NCBI RefSeq assembly: GCF_042665545.1
Contig: NZ_JBHTCM010000007.1
Span: forward strand, 1-64,000
DNA: 64,000 nt
Direction of reading: 5' to 3'
DNA from: Rhodocista pekingensis
Lineage (GTDB): Bacteria > Pseudomonadota > Alphaproteobacteria > Azospirillales > Azospirillaceae
Shown: positions 1-10,029 of the stretch, in pieces
How positions within the stretch are numbered: position 1 is the stretch's first letter
Layout: every line of letters begins with the position of its first letter
Made by a program: the position numbers and the translations under genes
Notes under the pieces: model-generated
Seen by the model: the letters and a program-made list of their open reading frames with translations, nothing else
Database searches by the model: none
What the model was told of the DNA's origin: nothing

Positions 1-54
1 CGCATCGCCGCCAGCCTCATCTGCTGGAAATTCGTCCAGAGATGGTTCTGTTAG
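1..54 (+). mobile_element. Possible C-terminal tail of a transposase, entering from the left
   Basis: An open frame enters from the window edge and stops at a TAG at 52-54; its last residues read RIAASLICWKFVQRWFC. This small hydrophobic/aromatic tail does not look like a tape-measure protein. It loosely resembles the C-termini of IS5-type transposases. The downstream tape-measure frame resumes a few bases later with no proper start, which would fit an insertion element having cut that gene. The resemblance is a weak inference from 17 residues. Confidence 0.25.
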
Positions 55-60
55 GCGCTC

Positions 61-915
61 TTGGTCGGCATGGCCGCCGCAGGGATGCGCGCCACAGTCG
101 GACTGTGGGCGCACGCCAAGGCGGCAGGGGCCGCTGTATTGGCCCATGTCCGGCTGGGGGCGGCACTGCTGGCCACCGGCGCCCGCATGGCCGGTGGAGC
201 CATCGTCAGCGGGGTCGCCGCGGTCGGCGGCGCGCTGCTGTCCGCCGCCCGGACCGCAATCCCCGCGGTCCTGGGCGGCCTGCGGGCCTTGACGGTGGCC
301 TTCATGACCAACCCCATCGGGCTGATCGTCGGCGGCATCGCCCTGGCCGCGGGGCTGGTCATCGCCAACTGGGAGCGGGTGGGGCCTTTCTTCGGGCGTC
401 TCTGGGGTGGCATCCGGGCCGGCATCGCGTCCCTGTGGGAGGGGATGGGGGCGGCCCTGTCCTGGTCGCCCATGGGCCTCGTAGTCGCCGCGTGGGAGCC
501 CGTCGCCGGCTGGCTGGGAGCTTTCTGGGACGGGGTAGAAGCCAGGGCCGGCCGGTTCATGGCCTGGGTCGCGGAGAAGCTCGCCTGGGTCGGGGACGCC
601 GCGGCCGCCGTCGGGCGCTGGCTGTCCGGCGGCGATACGCCGGAGGGAAGCGCCGATGTCGCGCCCCGGATCGGGGCGGCGGTGGCCAATCCCGCCCCGT
701 CTGCGCCGTCCGATGCGGCCCCCCGGCAGCAGGTCGCCGCGCTGCCCGCCACCCCCGCGCCCGGCAGGGCCGCCGCCGCTCCTGCTTCCGCCGGCCGGAT
801 CGAGCATCGGGAGGAAATCCACATCCACGTCCACGGGGTGGAGGACCCGCGGCGCGTCGCCGATCTGGTGGTGGGCGAACTGGACCGGCGCCGGCGCGCC
901 GCGCTGCACGACTGA
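61..915 (+). pseudogene. Phage tail tape-measure protein, C-terminal fragment
   Basis: This 284-residue frame starts only at a TTG, directly after an in-frame stop at 52-54. P2-type tape-measure proteins are normally several hundred residues long, so this is the C-terminal part of one. It has long Ala/Gly-rich hydrophobic helices (residues about 1-110), a TNPIGLIVGG segment typical of the membrane-like part of tape measures, an Ala/Pro linker, and a charged tail with an EEIHIHVHG strand. It lies immediately before gpU, gpX and gpD homologues, which is the P2 order T-U-X-D. It could in principle be translated from the TTG, but I see no convincing ribosome binding site and treat it as a truncated gene. 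Confidence 0.6.
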
Positions 916-938
916 CGCAGGGGAACCGGAGGACGCTG

Positions 939-1334
939 ATGGCGGAAATCATGATGGGGCTGGGCACGTACCGCTTCGGCATCGGGACCGCGGCCTATCA
1001 GACGCTGGAGCGCGCGACCGCCTATCGGTGGGCGGCGCAGGACCGTCTGGGGCGGCTGCCGGCGCGCCAGTTCCTCGGGCCGGGCGAGGACGGCATCACG
1101 CTGTCGGGCGTCATCTATCCGCACTACCGCGGCGGTCTCCGGCAGCTCGACCGGCTGCGCCAGGAGGCGGGCCGGGGCGAGCCGCTGGATCTGGTGGACG
1201 GCTACGGCCGCGTCTGGGGCGCCTGGGTCGTGCTGGCCGTGCGCGAGACACAGTCGGCGCTCCTGGCCAACGGCGCCCCGCTGAAGGTCGAGTTCCAGGT
1301 GGAACTGGCCGCCTACGGGGAGGATTCATGGTGA
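939..1334 (+). CDS. P2 gpU-like phage tail protein
   Basis: The 131-residue product begins MAEIMMGLGTYRFG and matches the P2 gpU family, a small tail protein needed for tail completion. Visible family features are the short N-terminal MGxYxF strand, a central FLGPGEDGITLSG segment and a C-terminal strand with FQVEL. An ATG preceded by GGAGG-like sequence sets the start 23 bases after the tape-measure stop. The stop overlaps the next gene (ATGGTGA), so translation of the two is probably coupled. It belongs to the tail module running from 61 to 2528. Confidence 0.8.
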   Translation: MAEIMMGLGTYRFGIGTAAYQTLERATAYRWAAQDRLGRLPARQFLGPGEDGITLSGVIYPHYRGGLRQLDRLRQEAGRGEPLDLVDGYGRVWGAWVVLAVRETQSALLANGAPLKVEFQVELAAYGEDSW

Positions 1335-1531
1335 GGTACCGGACATCGGCGGGCGACGTGCTGGACGCGGTCTGCCTGCGCCATTACGGCCGTGTGGACG
1401 TGGTGCCGGAGGTGCTGGCGGCCAATCCCGGCCTTGCCGCGGCGGGGGCTACCCTGCCGGCGGGCAGGATCGTCGAGTTGCCCGACCTGCCGCCGCCGCC
1501 GGCGACCGCCCGTCTGCGGCTGTGGGACTGA
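1328..1531 (+). CDS. P2 gpX-like tail protein (LysM-type)
   Basis: The 67-residue protein belongs to the phage tail protein X family, small LysM-like proteins of the tail tip or baseplate. It has the typical YxTxxGDxLDxVCxRHYG opening, then PEVLAANPGLA and a Pro-rich end. It starts inside the stop of the gpU gene and ends 4 bases before the gpD start, as in P2-like tail operons. Confidence 0.8.
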   Translation: MVRYRTSAGDVLDAVCLRHYGRVDVVPEVLAANPGLAAAGATLPAGRIVELPDLPPPPATARLRLWD

Positions 1532-1535
1532 CGCG

Positions 1536-2528
1536 ATGCCCCGCTATGCCATGGTTCCCGACTGGCGCCTACTGGCGGACGGCGCCGACATCACGGCACG
1601 GATGCGCGACCGGCTGCTGCGTCTGACCCTCACCGACGAGGCCGGCATCGCCAGCGACACGCTGGAGGTGGAGCTGGACAACCGCGACGGCGCCCTGGCC
1701 CTGCCGCGCACGGGCGCGGAACTGTCGCTCTCCTTGGGCTGGGCCGGTCAGGGCCTGACGCCCATGGGTCTCTTCACGGTGGACGAGGTCCGCAGCAGCG
1801 GTCCGGTCCGGACCCTGACCATCGCGGCCAAGGCGGCCGATGTCCGGGCCAGCTACAAGGCGCCCCGGACGCGCTCCTGGCACGACACCACGCTGGGCGA
1901 CCTGGTGCGGTCGGTGGCGGGCAGCCATGGCCTGGTGCCGGCGGTGGCGCCCGGGCTGGCGTCCATTCCCGTCCCCCATCTCGACCAGACGGCCGAAAGC
2001 GACATGGCGCTGCTGACCCGGCTGGCCCGGGACCATGACGCCGTCGCCAAGCCCGCCAACGGCCGGCTGGTCTTCGTGCCGCGAGGCGAGGCGAAGACGG
2101 TTTCCGGCCGGTCGCTGCCTCCGGCCTCTCTGTCGCCCGAGGACGGCATCACCTCATGGACCGCGACGCTCTCGGACCGCGGGCGGTACGGCGCCGTCAC
2201 CGCCCATTGGCATGATCCGTCCACGGCCGAGCGACGCTCCGTGACGGTCGGCGGCGACGAGCCGACATTGACGCTGCCGCACGCCTTCCCGACCGAGGAC
2301 GCCGCGCGCCGCGCCGCCGCCGCCAAGCTGGCAGCCCTGTCCCGCGGGACCGCCCGGCTGCGTCTCACCTGTCCGGCCGATCTGACCCTGGCTGCGGAAG
2401 TCCGGCTGACCGTGTCCGGGCTGGACGCGGCGGCCGACGGAACCTGGACCATCACCAAGGCCACCCACACCCTCTCGGGAGCGGGCTTCACGACGGAGAT
2501 CGAGGCGGAAGGGGTGGGGGATGTCTGA
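1536..2528 (+). CDS. P2 gpD-like late control / tail hub protein
   Basis: The 330-residue product belongs to the phage late control gene D family, which forms the tail hub at the baseplate (related in fold to T4 gp27 and VgrG). It has an N-terminal LTDEAGIASDTLEVELDN segment, LFTVDEV and an internal segment with LTRLARDHDAVAKP, all characteristic of the family. It is the last phage gene: no ogr, lysis or integrase gene follows before tRNA-Arg at 2707. In P2 the order is T-U-X-D-ogr-att, so this looks like the right end of an integrated P2-type element or a domesticated tail module. Confidence 0.8.
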   Translation: MPRYAMVPDWRLLADGADITARMRDRLLRLTLTDEAGIASDTLEVELDNRDGALALPRTGAELSLSLGWAGQGLTPMGLFTVDEVRSSGPVRTLTIAAKAADVRASYKAPRTRSWHDTTLGDLVRSVAGSHGLVPAVAPGLASIPVPHLDQTAESDMALLTRLARDHDAVAKPANGRLVFVPRGEAKTVSGRSLPPASLSPEDGITSWTATLSDRGRYGAVTAHWHDPSTAERRSVTVGGDEPTLTLPHAFPTEDAARRAAAAKLAALSRGTARLRLTCPADLTLAAEVRLTVSGLDAAADGTWTITKATHTLSGAGFTTEIEAEGVGDV

Positions 2529-2706
2529 TGCCGAGGGCAGCAGTGAAGTGTATCAAACAAGCCGCCGCGCAGTTCCAAATCAGGCGCGCCGCTACAGGAG
2601 CATTCGGCCGTGGAAAATGCCCCCGGCTCAACGGACCAGCTGCTTCCACAGCGATTCCGCGGGTAATCCGTCAGATTTGGGAGTGTCTGCTAAGTGCTTG
2701 AAAAGC

Positions 2707-2783
<77 letters not shown>

Positions 2784-3038
2784 ATGCCACGGGGCGGGGC
2801 GGCCGGGGTGCCGGCCGTCGCTGTGGCGCGGACCATAGCGCATCGTTCCGGCCCATGCAAACACTCCGATGCGGATTTCCGCAGGTGCCCAGGGGCGGCT
2901 CCCCGCACCGCCATCCTGCCCCGGCCGGGGCGGCGCGGAAGGTGTGCGGTAATCCTTATTGGGGAGGAGGGCTTGCCGGACGGATACTGGAGACGGGAGA
3001 AGCGCCGTGCCATCTAGGGTACTCGTTTCCGCGTCCCC

Positions 3039-5504
3039 GTGGAGACCGATGTGAGGTGTACTCCGTCGAGCCTGCTCGACTTTCTCTCCGCCGCCGGGCG
3101 TCGCCTGGATGCGTGCCTCGATCCCGAGGAGACGATCCGGGCCGTGGCCGGGCTGGCCGTTCCCGACCTTGCCGACGGCGCCGTCCTGGACCTGCTGGAA
3201 CCGGGCGGGGGGCGGCGCCGTGCCGCCGTGGCGCACCGCCGGGCCGACGCCCTGGCCGCGCTGGGGCCGGTGCCGGCGCCCGTCGCCGCCGGCGATGCGC
3301 TGGCCGCCCTGGCGCCGCTGGCGGACGGGACGCGGCCGCCGCCCTGCCTTGCGGATACCGGGCCGGGGCTGGCCGGGGCGGTGCCGGGCACGGCCTCCGC
3401 CCTGGCCGTGCCGGTGGAGGCCCGCGGCGAGACCTTCGGCGTGCTGACCCTGCTGCGTGACCGCCGCCGCGCCCGTTTCGGGACCGAGTCGCTGGCCCTG
3501 GCGGCGGAGCTGGGCCGCCGCGCCGGTGCCGCCATCGCCCAGGCCCGCGACCACCGCAGGGCACAGGACAGCGCGGCCCGCGAGCGCACCCTGTCGCAGG
3601 AACTGGCGGCGCTGATGGCGGCCGTGCCCGCCGCCGTCTGGATCGCCGGCGACGGCGGCGACCGGGTCTGGATGAACGGGACCGCGGCATCCCTGCTGCG
3701 CCTGCCCCGGGACGCGCCCGGGAACGCATCCCAGGGCGTCGTCGCCGATCCGGCCGAGGTGCTGCGCCAGGTCCGGCGGCTGCGCCGGGGCGGCGCGGAC
3801 ATCCCGCCTGCCGACCTGCTCGCCCATCTGGTCAAGGCCGACTGCCCGGAGGGCGGGCAGCGCAACGTGGAGCTGGAACTGCGCGCCCGCGGCGGCGGCG
3901 CGCGCACCCTGCTGGGCAATGTCGCGCCCCTGGCCGGTCCGGCGGGCGGCCCCCGCGGCAGCATCGCCGCCTTCGTCGACATCACGGCCATGCGTCGGGC
4001 CGAGCGGTCCCTGCGGGCCAACGAGCACCGCTTCCGCGAGATGGCCGACATGGTGCCGGCCCTGGTCTGGACGGCCGACCGCCAGGGCCGGGTCACCTAT
4101 GTGAACGCCCGTTGGAGCGCCTGGACCGGCACCCCGGCCAGTGCCGCCGCGGCCGACCGCTGGGCCGACTGCGTCCACCCCGCGGACCGCGACCGGGTGG
4201 TGGCCCGCTGGCGGGCCTCGGTCGCCGACGGCAGCCCGTTCGAGGTCGAGTACCGGCTGCGGACGGCGGACGGCGGCAGCCGCTGGCACCTCTGCCGGGC
4301 GCTGCCCTTGCGCGGCGCCCGCGGCGGCATCGCCGCCTGGTTCGGCACCAGCGTGGACATCGAGGACCGCCGGGTGGCGGAGGAGGAGCTGCGCGAGGCG
4401 CGCCGGGTCGCCGAACAGGCCGACCGCGCCAAGTCGCAGTTCCTGGCCGCCGCCAGCCACGATCTGCGCCAGCCCTTCCAGGCCATGCGGCTGCTGCTGC
4501 ACCTGCTGACCGAGCGGCTGGACCGGCCCGAGCAGCGTGAGCTGGCGCACAAGCTCTCGGTCGCGCTCGGCTCCGGCGAGGAGCTGCTGCGGGCGCTGCT
4601 GGACATCTCCATCCTGGACGCCGGCACCGTCTCGCCCGCCATCGCGCCGGTGGAGCTGACCCCGCTGCTGGTCCGGCTGGTGGCGGAGGCCAAGCCCCAG
4701 GCCACGGCCAAGGGGCTGCGGCTGCGGCTGCGCACCCGCTCCGCCGCCGCCCTGACCGATGCGGTGCTGCTGGAGCGGATGCTGCGCAACGTGCTGTCCA
4801 ACGCGGTCAAGTACACCGCCGCAGGCGGCATCCTGGTCGCCTGCCGGCCGCGCGGCGACCGGGTGCGGGTGGAGGTCTGGGACACCGGCCGCGGCATCCC
4901 GCAGGACCGGCTGGACACCGTGTTCGAGGAGTTCGTGCAGCTCGGCAACCCGGAGCGCGACCGCAGCAAGGGGCTGGGGCTGGGCCTGGCCATCGTGCGC
5001 CGGGCGGCGCGCATGCTGGGCCACCCGATCCGCCTCTTCTCCCGCCCCGGCCGGGGCACCGTCTTCATGATCGAGCTGCCGGCCACGCGCAGCGCCGTGC
5101 GCACCCTGCCGCCCACGCCGACGAAGGCGGCGGCGCTGGCCGGCACTGTGCTGGTGGTGGAGGACGACGCGCTGCAACGGCTGGCGATGCAGCAGCTCCT
5201 GGTGAGCTGGGGCCTGACCGTGCGGGTCGCCGGTGCCGTGGCGGCCGTGCCGAAGGCGGTCGCCGGGATCGTGCCCGATCTCGTCATCACCGATCTGCGC
5301 CTGCCCGGCGAGGCCAACGGCTTCGATGCCATCCGGGAGGTGCAGGCCGCCGCCGGCCGGCCCGTCCCCGCCCTGGTGCTGACGGGGGAGACGGGGGCGG
5401 CGGAGCTGCGGCAGGCGGCGGAGCGGGGCCACCGCCTGCTGCACAAGCCCTACAGCCCGCGCGAGCTGCGCCGGGTGCTGGAGGAGCTGCTGCCGCGCGC
5501 GTGA
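3039..5504 (+). CDS. Soluble hybrid histidine kinase (GAF-PAS-PAS-HisKA-HATPase-REC)
   Basis: The 821-residue protein has no membrane segments or signal peptide. Regions in order are a GAF-like region (about 25-165), two PAS domains (about 200-325 and 330-445; the second ends in a PAC-type WFGTSVDIEDR), and a HisKA domain with the phosphorylated His474 in ASHDLRQP. An ATPase follows with N box (NVLSNAVKYT), G1 (DTGRGIP) and G2 (GLGLGLAIV) motifs. The C-terminal receiver domain has Asp752 in ITDLRLPG and a conserved Lys in LLHKPY. Start is a GTG; an alternative GTG lies 12 bases downstream. It likely autophosphorylates, then transfers phosphate to its own receiver; no partner regulator lies next to it. 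The signal is unknown. Confidence 0.9.
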   Translation: METDVRCTPSSLLDFLSAAGRRLDACLDPEETIRAVAGLAVPDLADGAVLDLLEPGGGRRRAAVAHRRADALAALGPVPAPVAAGDALAALAPLADGTRPPPCLADTGPGLAGAVPGTASALAVPVEARGETFGVLTLLRDRRRARFGTESLALAAELGRRAGAAIAQARDHRRAQDSAARERTLSQELAALMAAVPAAVWIAGDGGDRVWMNGTAASLLRLPRDAPGNASQGVVADPAEVLRQVRRLRRGGADIPPADLLAHLVKADCPEGGQRNVELELRARGGGARTLLGNVAPLAGPAGGPRGSIAAFVDITAMRRAERSLRANEHRFREMADMVPALVWTADRQGRVTYVNARWSAWTGTPASAAAADRWADCVHPADRDRVVARWRASVADGSPFEVEYRLRTADGGSRWHLCRALPLRGARGGIAAWFGTSVDIEDRRVAEEELREARRVAEQADRAKSQFLAAASHDLRQPFQAMRLLLHLLTERLDRPEQRELAHKLSVALGSGEELLRALLDISILDAGTVSPAIAPVELTPLLVRLVAEAKPQATAKGLRLRLRTRSAAALTDAVLLERMLRNVLSNAVKYTAAGGILVACRPRGDRVRVEVWDTGRGIPQDRLDTVFEEFVQLGNPERDRSKGLGLGLAIVRRAARMLGHPIRLFSRPGRGTVFMIELPATRSAVRTLPPTPTKAAALAGTVLVVEDDALQRLAMQQLLVSWGLTVRVAGAVAAVPKAVAGIVPDLVITDLRLPGEANGFDAIREVQAAAGRPVPALVLTGETGAAELRQAAERGHRLLHKPYSPRELRRVLEELLPRA

Positions 5505-5534
5505 GATGCCGCGCCGGCGGGACCCGGCCCGGCC

Positions 5535-6668
<1,134 letters not shown>

Positions 6669-6887
6669 CGTTTCCTCCGGTGGTCCTGCGCGGGGGTTCT
6701 CCCCCTCGGGGGTTTCCTTCGGGTGTCCCCCTGGAAAGCCGTCCGCCGCTTCTCATGCCCTGTTTCTCATGCCCTGTCGGCCCGCGTTCCGCGAAGCGTC
6801 CGGGCGGTCAGCGTGACGGCAGGTCGCACCCCCCGGATCGCCGATCCGGGAAGCCAACCGTTTCACATGATACGGTCTTCCCGGGGG

Positions 6888-6901
6888 CATTTCCTTGCGA
6901 A
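6888..6901. promoter_or_regulatory. Candidate operator shared by hpd/asnC-type gene and phhA
   Basis: The 14-mer CATTTCCTTGCGAA lies in the hpd-regulator divergent intergenic region. Its exact reverse complement is at 10030-10043 upstream of phhA. Both targets act in phenylalanine/tyrosine breakdown, and a regulator gene starts 64 bases away. I infer it is the binding site of the AsnC-type protein. The match is seen directly; the function is inference. Confidence 0.55.
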
Positions 6902-6965
6902 TCGCCCGGCCGCCGGGCACGATCGCGCAACAATCAGCCCCGACCCGGAGGGAGGCCGGCAGAAC

Positions 6966-7439
6966 ATGGGGAAATCCACGCTCGATGCGGCAGATCTGCG
7001 CATCCTGGAGGCGTTGCAGCGCAACGGCCGCCTGTCCAACGTGGATCTGGCGGAACAGGTGGGGCTGTCGCCCAGCCCCTGCCTGCGCCGGGTCCGCGAC
7101 CTGGAGGAGGCGGGCTACATCCAGGGCTACGCCGCGATCCTGGACCGCCGCCGGCTGGGGCTGGGCGTCGTCGCCTTCGTGGAGGTGAAGATCGACCAGA
7201 ACGCCGAGGGCGACGCCGTCTTCCGCCGCGCCGTGGAGCGCATCCCGGAGGTGGTGTCCTGCTTCGTGATGACCGGCACCATGGATTATCTGCTCCAGGT
7301 CGTGGTGCCGGACCTGGACGCCTATGCCGAGGTCAGCATGAAGCGGCTGTTGCAGATCCCCGGCGTGAAGGACGTGCGCTCCAGTTTCGTGCTGGACGTG
7401 GTCAAGCACTCCACCGCCCTGCCGCTGCCGCCGGCGTGA
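6966..7439 (+). CDS. Lrp/AsnC-family transcriptional regulator, likely of tyrosine catabolism
   Basis: The 157-residue protein has the full Lrp/AsnC layout: an N-terminal winged HTH (LDAADLRILEALQRNGR, then VDLAEQVGLSPSPCLRRV, residues about 5-60) and a C-terminal RAM ligand-binding domain (about 70-150) with the FVMTGTMDYLLQV segment. It is transcribed divergently from hpd, a common arrangement for HPPD regulators in alphaproteobacteria. It probably senses an aromatic amino acid and binds the element at 6888-6901 and its copy upstream of phhA. Confidence 0.85.
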   Translation: MGKSTLDAADLRILEALQRNGRLSNVDLAEQVGLSPSPCLRRVRDLEEAGYIQGYAAILDRRRLGLGVVAFVEVKIDQNAEGDAVFRRAVERIPEVVSCFVMTGTMDYLLQVVVPDLDAYAEVSMKRLLQIPGVKDVRSSFVLDVVKHSTALPLPPA

Positions 7440-7488
7440 GGGCGCGGACCCGTTCCGCGCCCCCCGTTCCGCGCCCTTCGCCCCGTCC

Positions 7489-7536
7489 TCCCGCCCGCCA
7501 GTACCGCCGCCCGTCAGTGCCGCCGCCCGTCAGTGC
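7489..7536. repeat. 16-bp tandem repeat covering the stop codon of the pepsin-like gene
   Basis: Two identical 16-bp units (CGCCGCCCGTCAGTGC) lie at 7505-7520 and 7521-7536. They are preceded by a degenerate copy (12 of 16 bases) at 7489-7504. The minus-strand stop codon of the upstream gene (7530-7532) lies in the last copy, so each unit is a duplicate of the gene's 3' end. Confidence 0.8.
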
Positions 7537-8708
7537 CGGCGGAAGCCCAACTGGCCGCAGCCGGCGTCATAGTGGTAGTCGTAGCCGGCGATCGGGTGGA
7601 TGCCGGTATTGACGAAGGCGCCGTCCGCGTGCGGCTGCCCCCAGCGGACCTGACCGGGCGACATCGGCTGCGCCGGGTCCACCGGCGCGTGGTAGGGCGC
7701 ACCGTGGGGCGGTTCCCCGATGGTGAAGCTGTAGCTGAAGGCGGCCCCCGCAGCCGCCGGGCCGGGGGAGGTGACGGTCAGCACGGTGCCGTCCGGGACG
7801 GCGGGGCGGTCGGCCTCCGCCAGCCCCACGATCATGGTGGTGATGCCGGTATCCAGCAGCATGGTCCCGCAGGACTGCTTCGCCGCCGCCCCCTGGCCCA
7901 GGGTGATGCAGGCCGGGGGGCTCCACCAGTCCGGTGGGTTCAGCGACCGCCGGGTCAGCGGCACGAAGGTGAAGCCCTGAAGGGTTTCCTCCGTCTGGCC
8001 GAGGAGCAGTTCTGTCTTCGTGATCGTGTAGGCCGGTTGCAGCGCGCCCCCGACCTGCATCCCCTGCACGGCGATCAGCGGGTTGTCCAGAGCGTAGGCG
8101 TTCTCGGTGCCCGGCGTCGGCACCTGGTCCGGGGCGGGGCCGCGGCCGAAGCCGATCCCCATCATGCCGCCGTCCCAGCCCTGGGTGCAGGGCTTGTTCT
8201 TGGGACAGGTCTGTTCCACCGCCAGCACGACGATGGGCGTGGTCGTCACCGTCGCCGCGCCACCCGGCGGGTCCGTCAGGCCGATCTCCAGCGTCACGCG
8301 CGCCTGCTTGCCCTTCAGGATCAGGTCGTCGGACGTGTATTTCAGCGACCCGTCGCCCAGGATCTCCACCCCTTCCACCAGTTGTCCGCCGGACATCAGG
8401 GCGGCCATGGGCAGCAGTACCCCGCGCGAGCCGGTGTCGATCTGCACGCCATGGACAGGTCCGCCGCGCGTCGGCCCCGCACCGGCGCCGCTCTGCGGAC
8501 CGTCAGCCGGGGCGGCGAGCACCCGCACCCGGGTGGCGAACTTCTGCGGGATGCCGGGAAAGGCGCTGTCGCTCTGGACGTCCAGCCCGATCCTGACCAC
8601 ATGCGTGCCCGGCGGCGGGCAGGACTTCGCCGGCGCTTCGGCCGCCGCGACGGGGGCGGCGAGCGCCGCCAGTGCCAGGAAAGCGACAGCGGAACATCTC
8701 ATAACCAT
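7530..8708 (-). CDS. Secreted pepsin-like (family A1-type) aspartic protease candidate
   Basis: The 392-residue product has a signal peptide (residues 1-24, hydrophobic core AVAFLALAALAAPVAAA). It carries two aspartic-protease motifs: D91-T-G in VQIDTGSRGVLLP and D286-T-G in MLLDTGITTMIVG. The spacing of 195 residues is close to the 183 between Asp32 and Asp215 of pepsin. Each motif is followed by a hydrophobic strand, as in the two lobes of A1 enzymes. A YTSDD segment about 35 residues after the first motif could be the flap. Several cysteines could form disulfides outside the cytosol. The ATG at 8708 is chosen because a G-rich ribosome binding site precedes it; an upstream TTG is less likely. 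Genuine proteolysis is unproven, and the gene has no operon partner. Confidence 0.6.
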   Translation of the reverse strand: MVMRCSAVAFLALAALAAPVAAAEAPAKSCPPPGTHVVRIGLDVQSDSAFPGIPQKFATRVRVLAAPADGPQSGAGAGPTRGGPVHGVQIDTGSRGVLLPMAALMSGGQLVEGVEILGDGSLKYTSDDLILKGKQARVTLEIGLTDPPGGAATVTTTPIVVLAVEQTCPKNKPCTQGWDGGMMGIGFGRGPAPDQVPTPGTENAYALDNPLIAVQGMQVGGALQPAYTITKTELLLGQTEETLQGFTFVPLTRRSLNPPDWWSPPACITLGQGAAAKQSCGTMLLDTGITTMIVGLAEADRPAVPDGTVLTVTSPGPAAAGAAFSYSFTIGEPPHGAPYHAPVDPAQPMSPGQVRWGQPHADGAFVNTGIHPIAGYDYHYDAGCGQLGFRRH

Positions 8709-8885
8709 ATATATTCCCCCCAAAAGGCATATGACTGAAAGATATCAGTGTCGCTCGACGCGTGCAATAACGGACGGTTGCACAGGTTATGCGCGATTTT
8801 TCCCGGTCCGGCGGCGTGGTCGCAGCGCGGCTGCGTTATCCTGAGGCCGAGCCCGTCCACCGGCCCTCCTGACCGGAGACTGCCC

Positions 8886-9884
8886 ATGCCCACCGATCCC
8901 GCGCCCGCCCAGGCACACGCCCCGCCGCCCCCCGCCTCCGCCCCGCTGGGTCCGGCCGGGCCGGGTTCCGGGCGGCGCGACGGGGTGCTGCGGCTGCCGG
9001 ACGGGCGGCTGCTGGGCTATGCCGAATACGGCGATCCGGCGGGGCCGCCGCTGCTCTACTTCCACGGCTATCCCAGCTCGCGGCTGGAGGCGGGCCTGAT
9101 CCCGCTGCGCCATGTCCGGCTGATCGCGCCGGACCGGCCGGGCTACGGCCTGTCCGCGCCGCAGCCGGGCCGGCGCCTGCTGGACTGGCCGGCGGACGTG
9201 GCGGCGCTGCTGGACCATCTCGGCCTTGCCCGCGCGGCGGTGCTGGGCATGTCCGGCGGCGGGCCCTATGCCGCGGTCTGCGCCCATGCCCTGGCGGAGC
9301 GGGTGACCGCCACCGCCATCGTCTGCGGCATCGCCCCGCCGGACGGGCCGGGTGAGGGGCCGGAGGATGGAACGGACGACGGGCCGGGGAAGGAGACGGG
9401 CTGGGCCGGCGGCAGCCCGGCCGGCTTCCTGCTGCGCCTGGGCCGCCGGCCGGTGACGCTGCGGCTGGCGGCGACGGCGGCGCGGCAGCTCGTGCGCCGC
9501 ACTGATCCGCTCGCCGTCGCCACCATGCTGCGCGCCCGCGCCGGCCTGCCGCCCAGCGACCGGGGGCTGCTGGGGCCGGGCGTGGGCGACCGCATCGTCG
9601 CCGGCTGGCGGGAGGCGCTGCGCAGCGGCATCGCCGGCCCCCTGTCGGACGCCGCCATCTATGCGGCCCCCTGGGGCTTCGCGCTGGAGGAGATCCGGGG
9701 CCGGGTCGCGGTCTGGCACGGGACGGCGGACACCACGGTGCCGGTGGCGGCCGGCCGCCGCTTCGCCGCCCGCATCCCGGGGGCGACGGCGCACTTCCTG
9801 GCGGGGGAGGGGCATTTCTCCCTGATCTTCAACCACCACCCCGCCATCCTGCGGGACCTGCTGGGGGCCGGACAGTCCGCCTGA
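8886..9884 (+). CDS. Alpha/beta hydrolase
   Basis: This is a 332-residue alpha/beta-hydrolase fold protein of unknown substrate. It shows the oxyanion-hole strand YFHGYPSSR, the nucleophile elbow GMSGGGPYA (Ser nucleophile), the acid in HGTADTTVP and the catalytic His in GEGHFSL. An Asp/Gly-rich insert (GPGEGPEDGTDDGPGKE, about 155-175) sits in the cap region. The N-terminus is Pro/Ala-rich; the ATG at 8886 is the first plausible start after the divergent pepsin-like gene. The stop lies in a 14-bp tandem repeat. It may be a lactonase or esterase; I cannot tell. Confidence 0.8.
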   Translation: MPTDPAPAQAHAPPPPASAPLGPAGPGSGRRDGVLRLPDGRLLGYAEYGDPAGPPLLYFHGYPSSRLEAGLIPLRHVRLIAPDRPGYGLSAPQPGRRLLDWPADVAALLDHLGLARAAVLGMSGGGPYAAVCAHALAERVTATAIVCGIAPPDGPGEGPEDGTDDGPGKETGWAGGSPAGFLLRLGRRPVTLRLAATAARQLVRRTDPLAVATMLRARAGLPPSDRGLLGPGVGDRIVAGWREALRSGIAGPLSDAAIYAAPWGFALEEIRGRVAVWHGTADTTVPVAAGRRFAARIPGATAHFLAGEGHFSLIFNHHPAILRDLLGAGQSA

Positions 9885-9922
9885 CCGGCAGGGGCTGACC
9901 GGCGGGGGCTGACCGGCTGGGG
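9881..9922. repeat. 14-bp tandem repeat starting at a stop codon
   Basis: Three contiguous 14-bp units differ at one or two bases: CTGACCGGCAGGGG, CTGACCGGCGGGGG and CTGACCGGCTGGGG. The TGA of the alpha/beta hydrolase (9882-9884) is in the first copy. Confidence 0.8.
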
Positions 9923-10029
9923 CGGAAGGGCAGGTCCTGCCGCGGCGCAGCGTTTTCCCCGGCAGGACATTGCCGGTACGGGGCCCCGGCCGGCACGATC
10001 TTGCCCGGCCGGGAAGGTGACCGGGTCCG

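Noticed and set aside
9991..10005. Sigma-54 type promoter upstream of phhA (GGCACGATCTTGC)
   Set aside because: Spacing between GG and GC is 9 rather than 10, and no sigma-54 activator is nearby.
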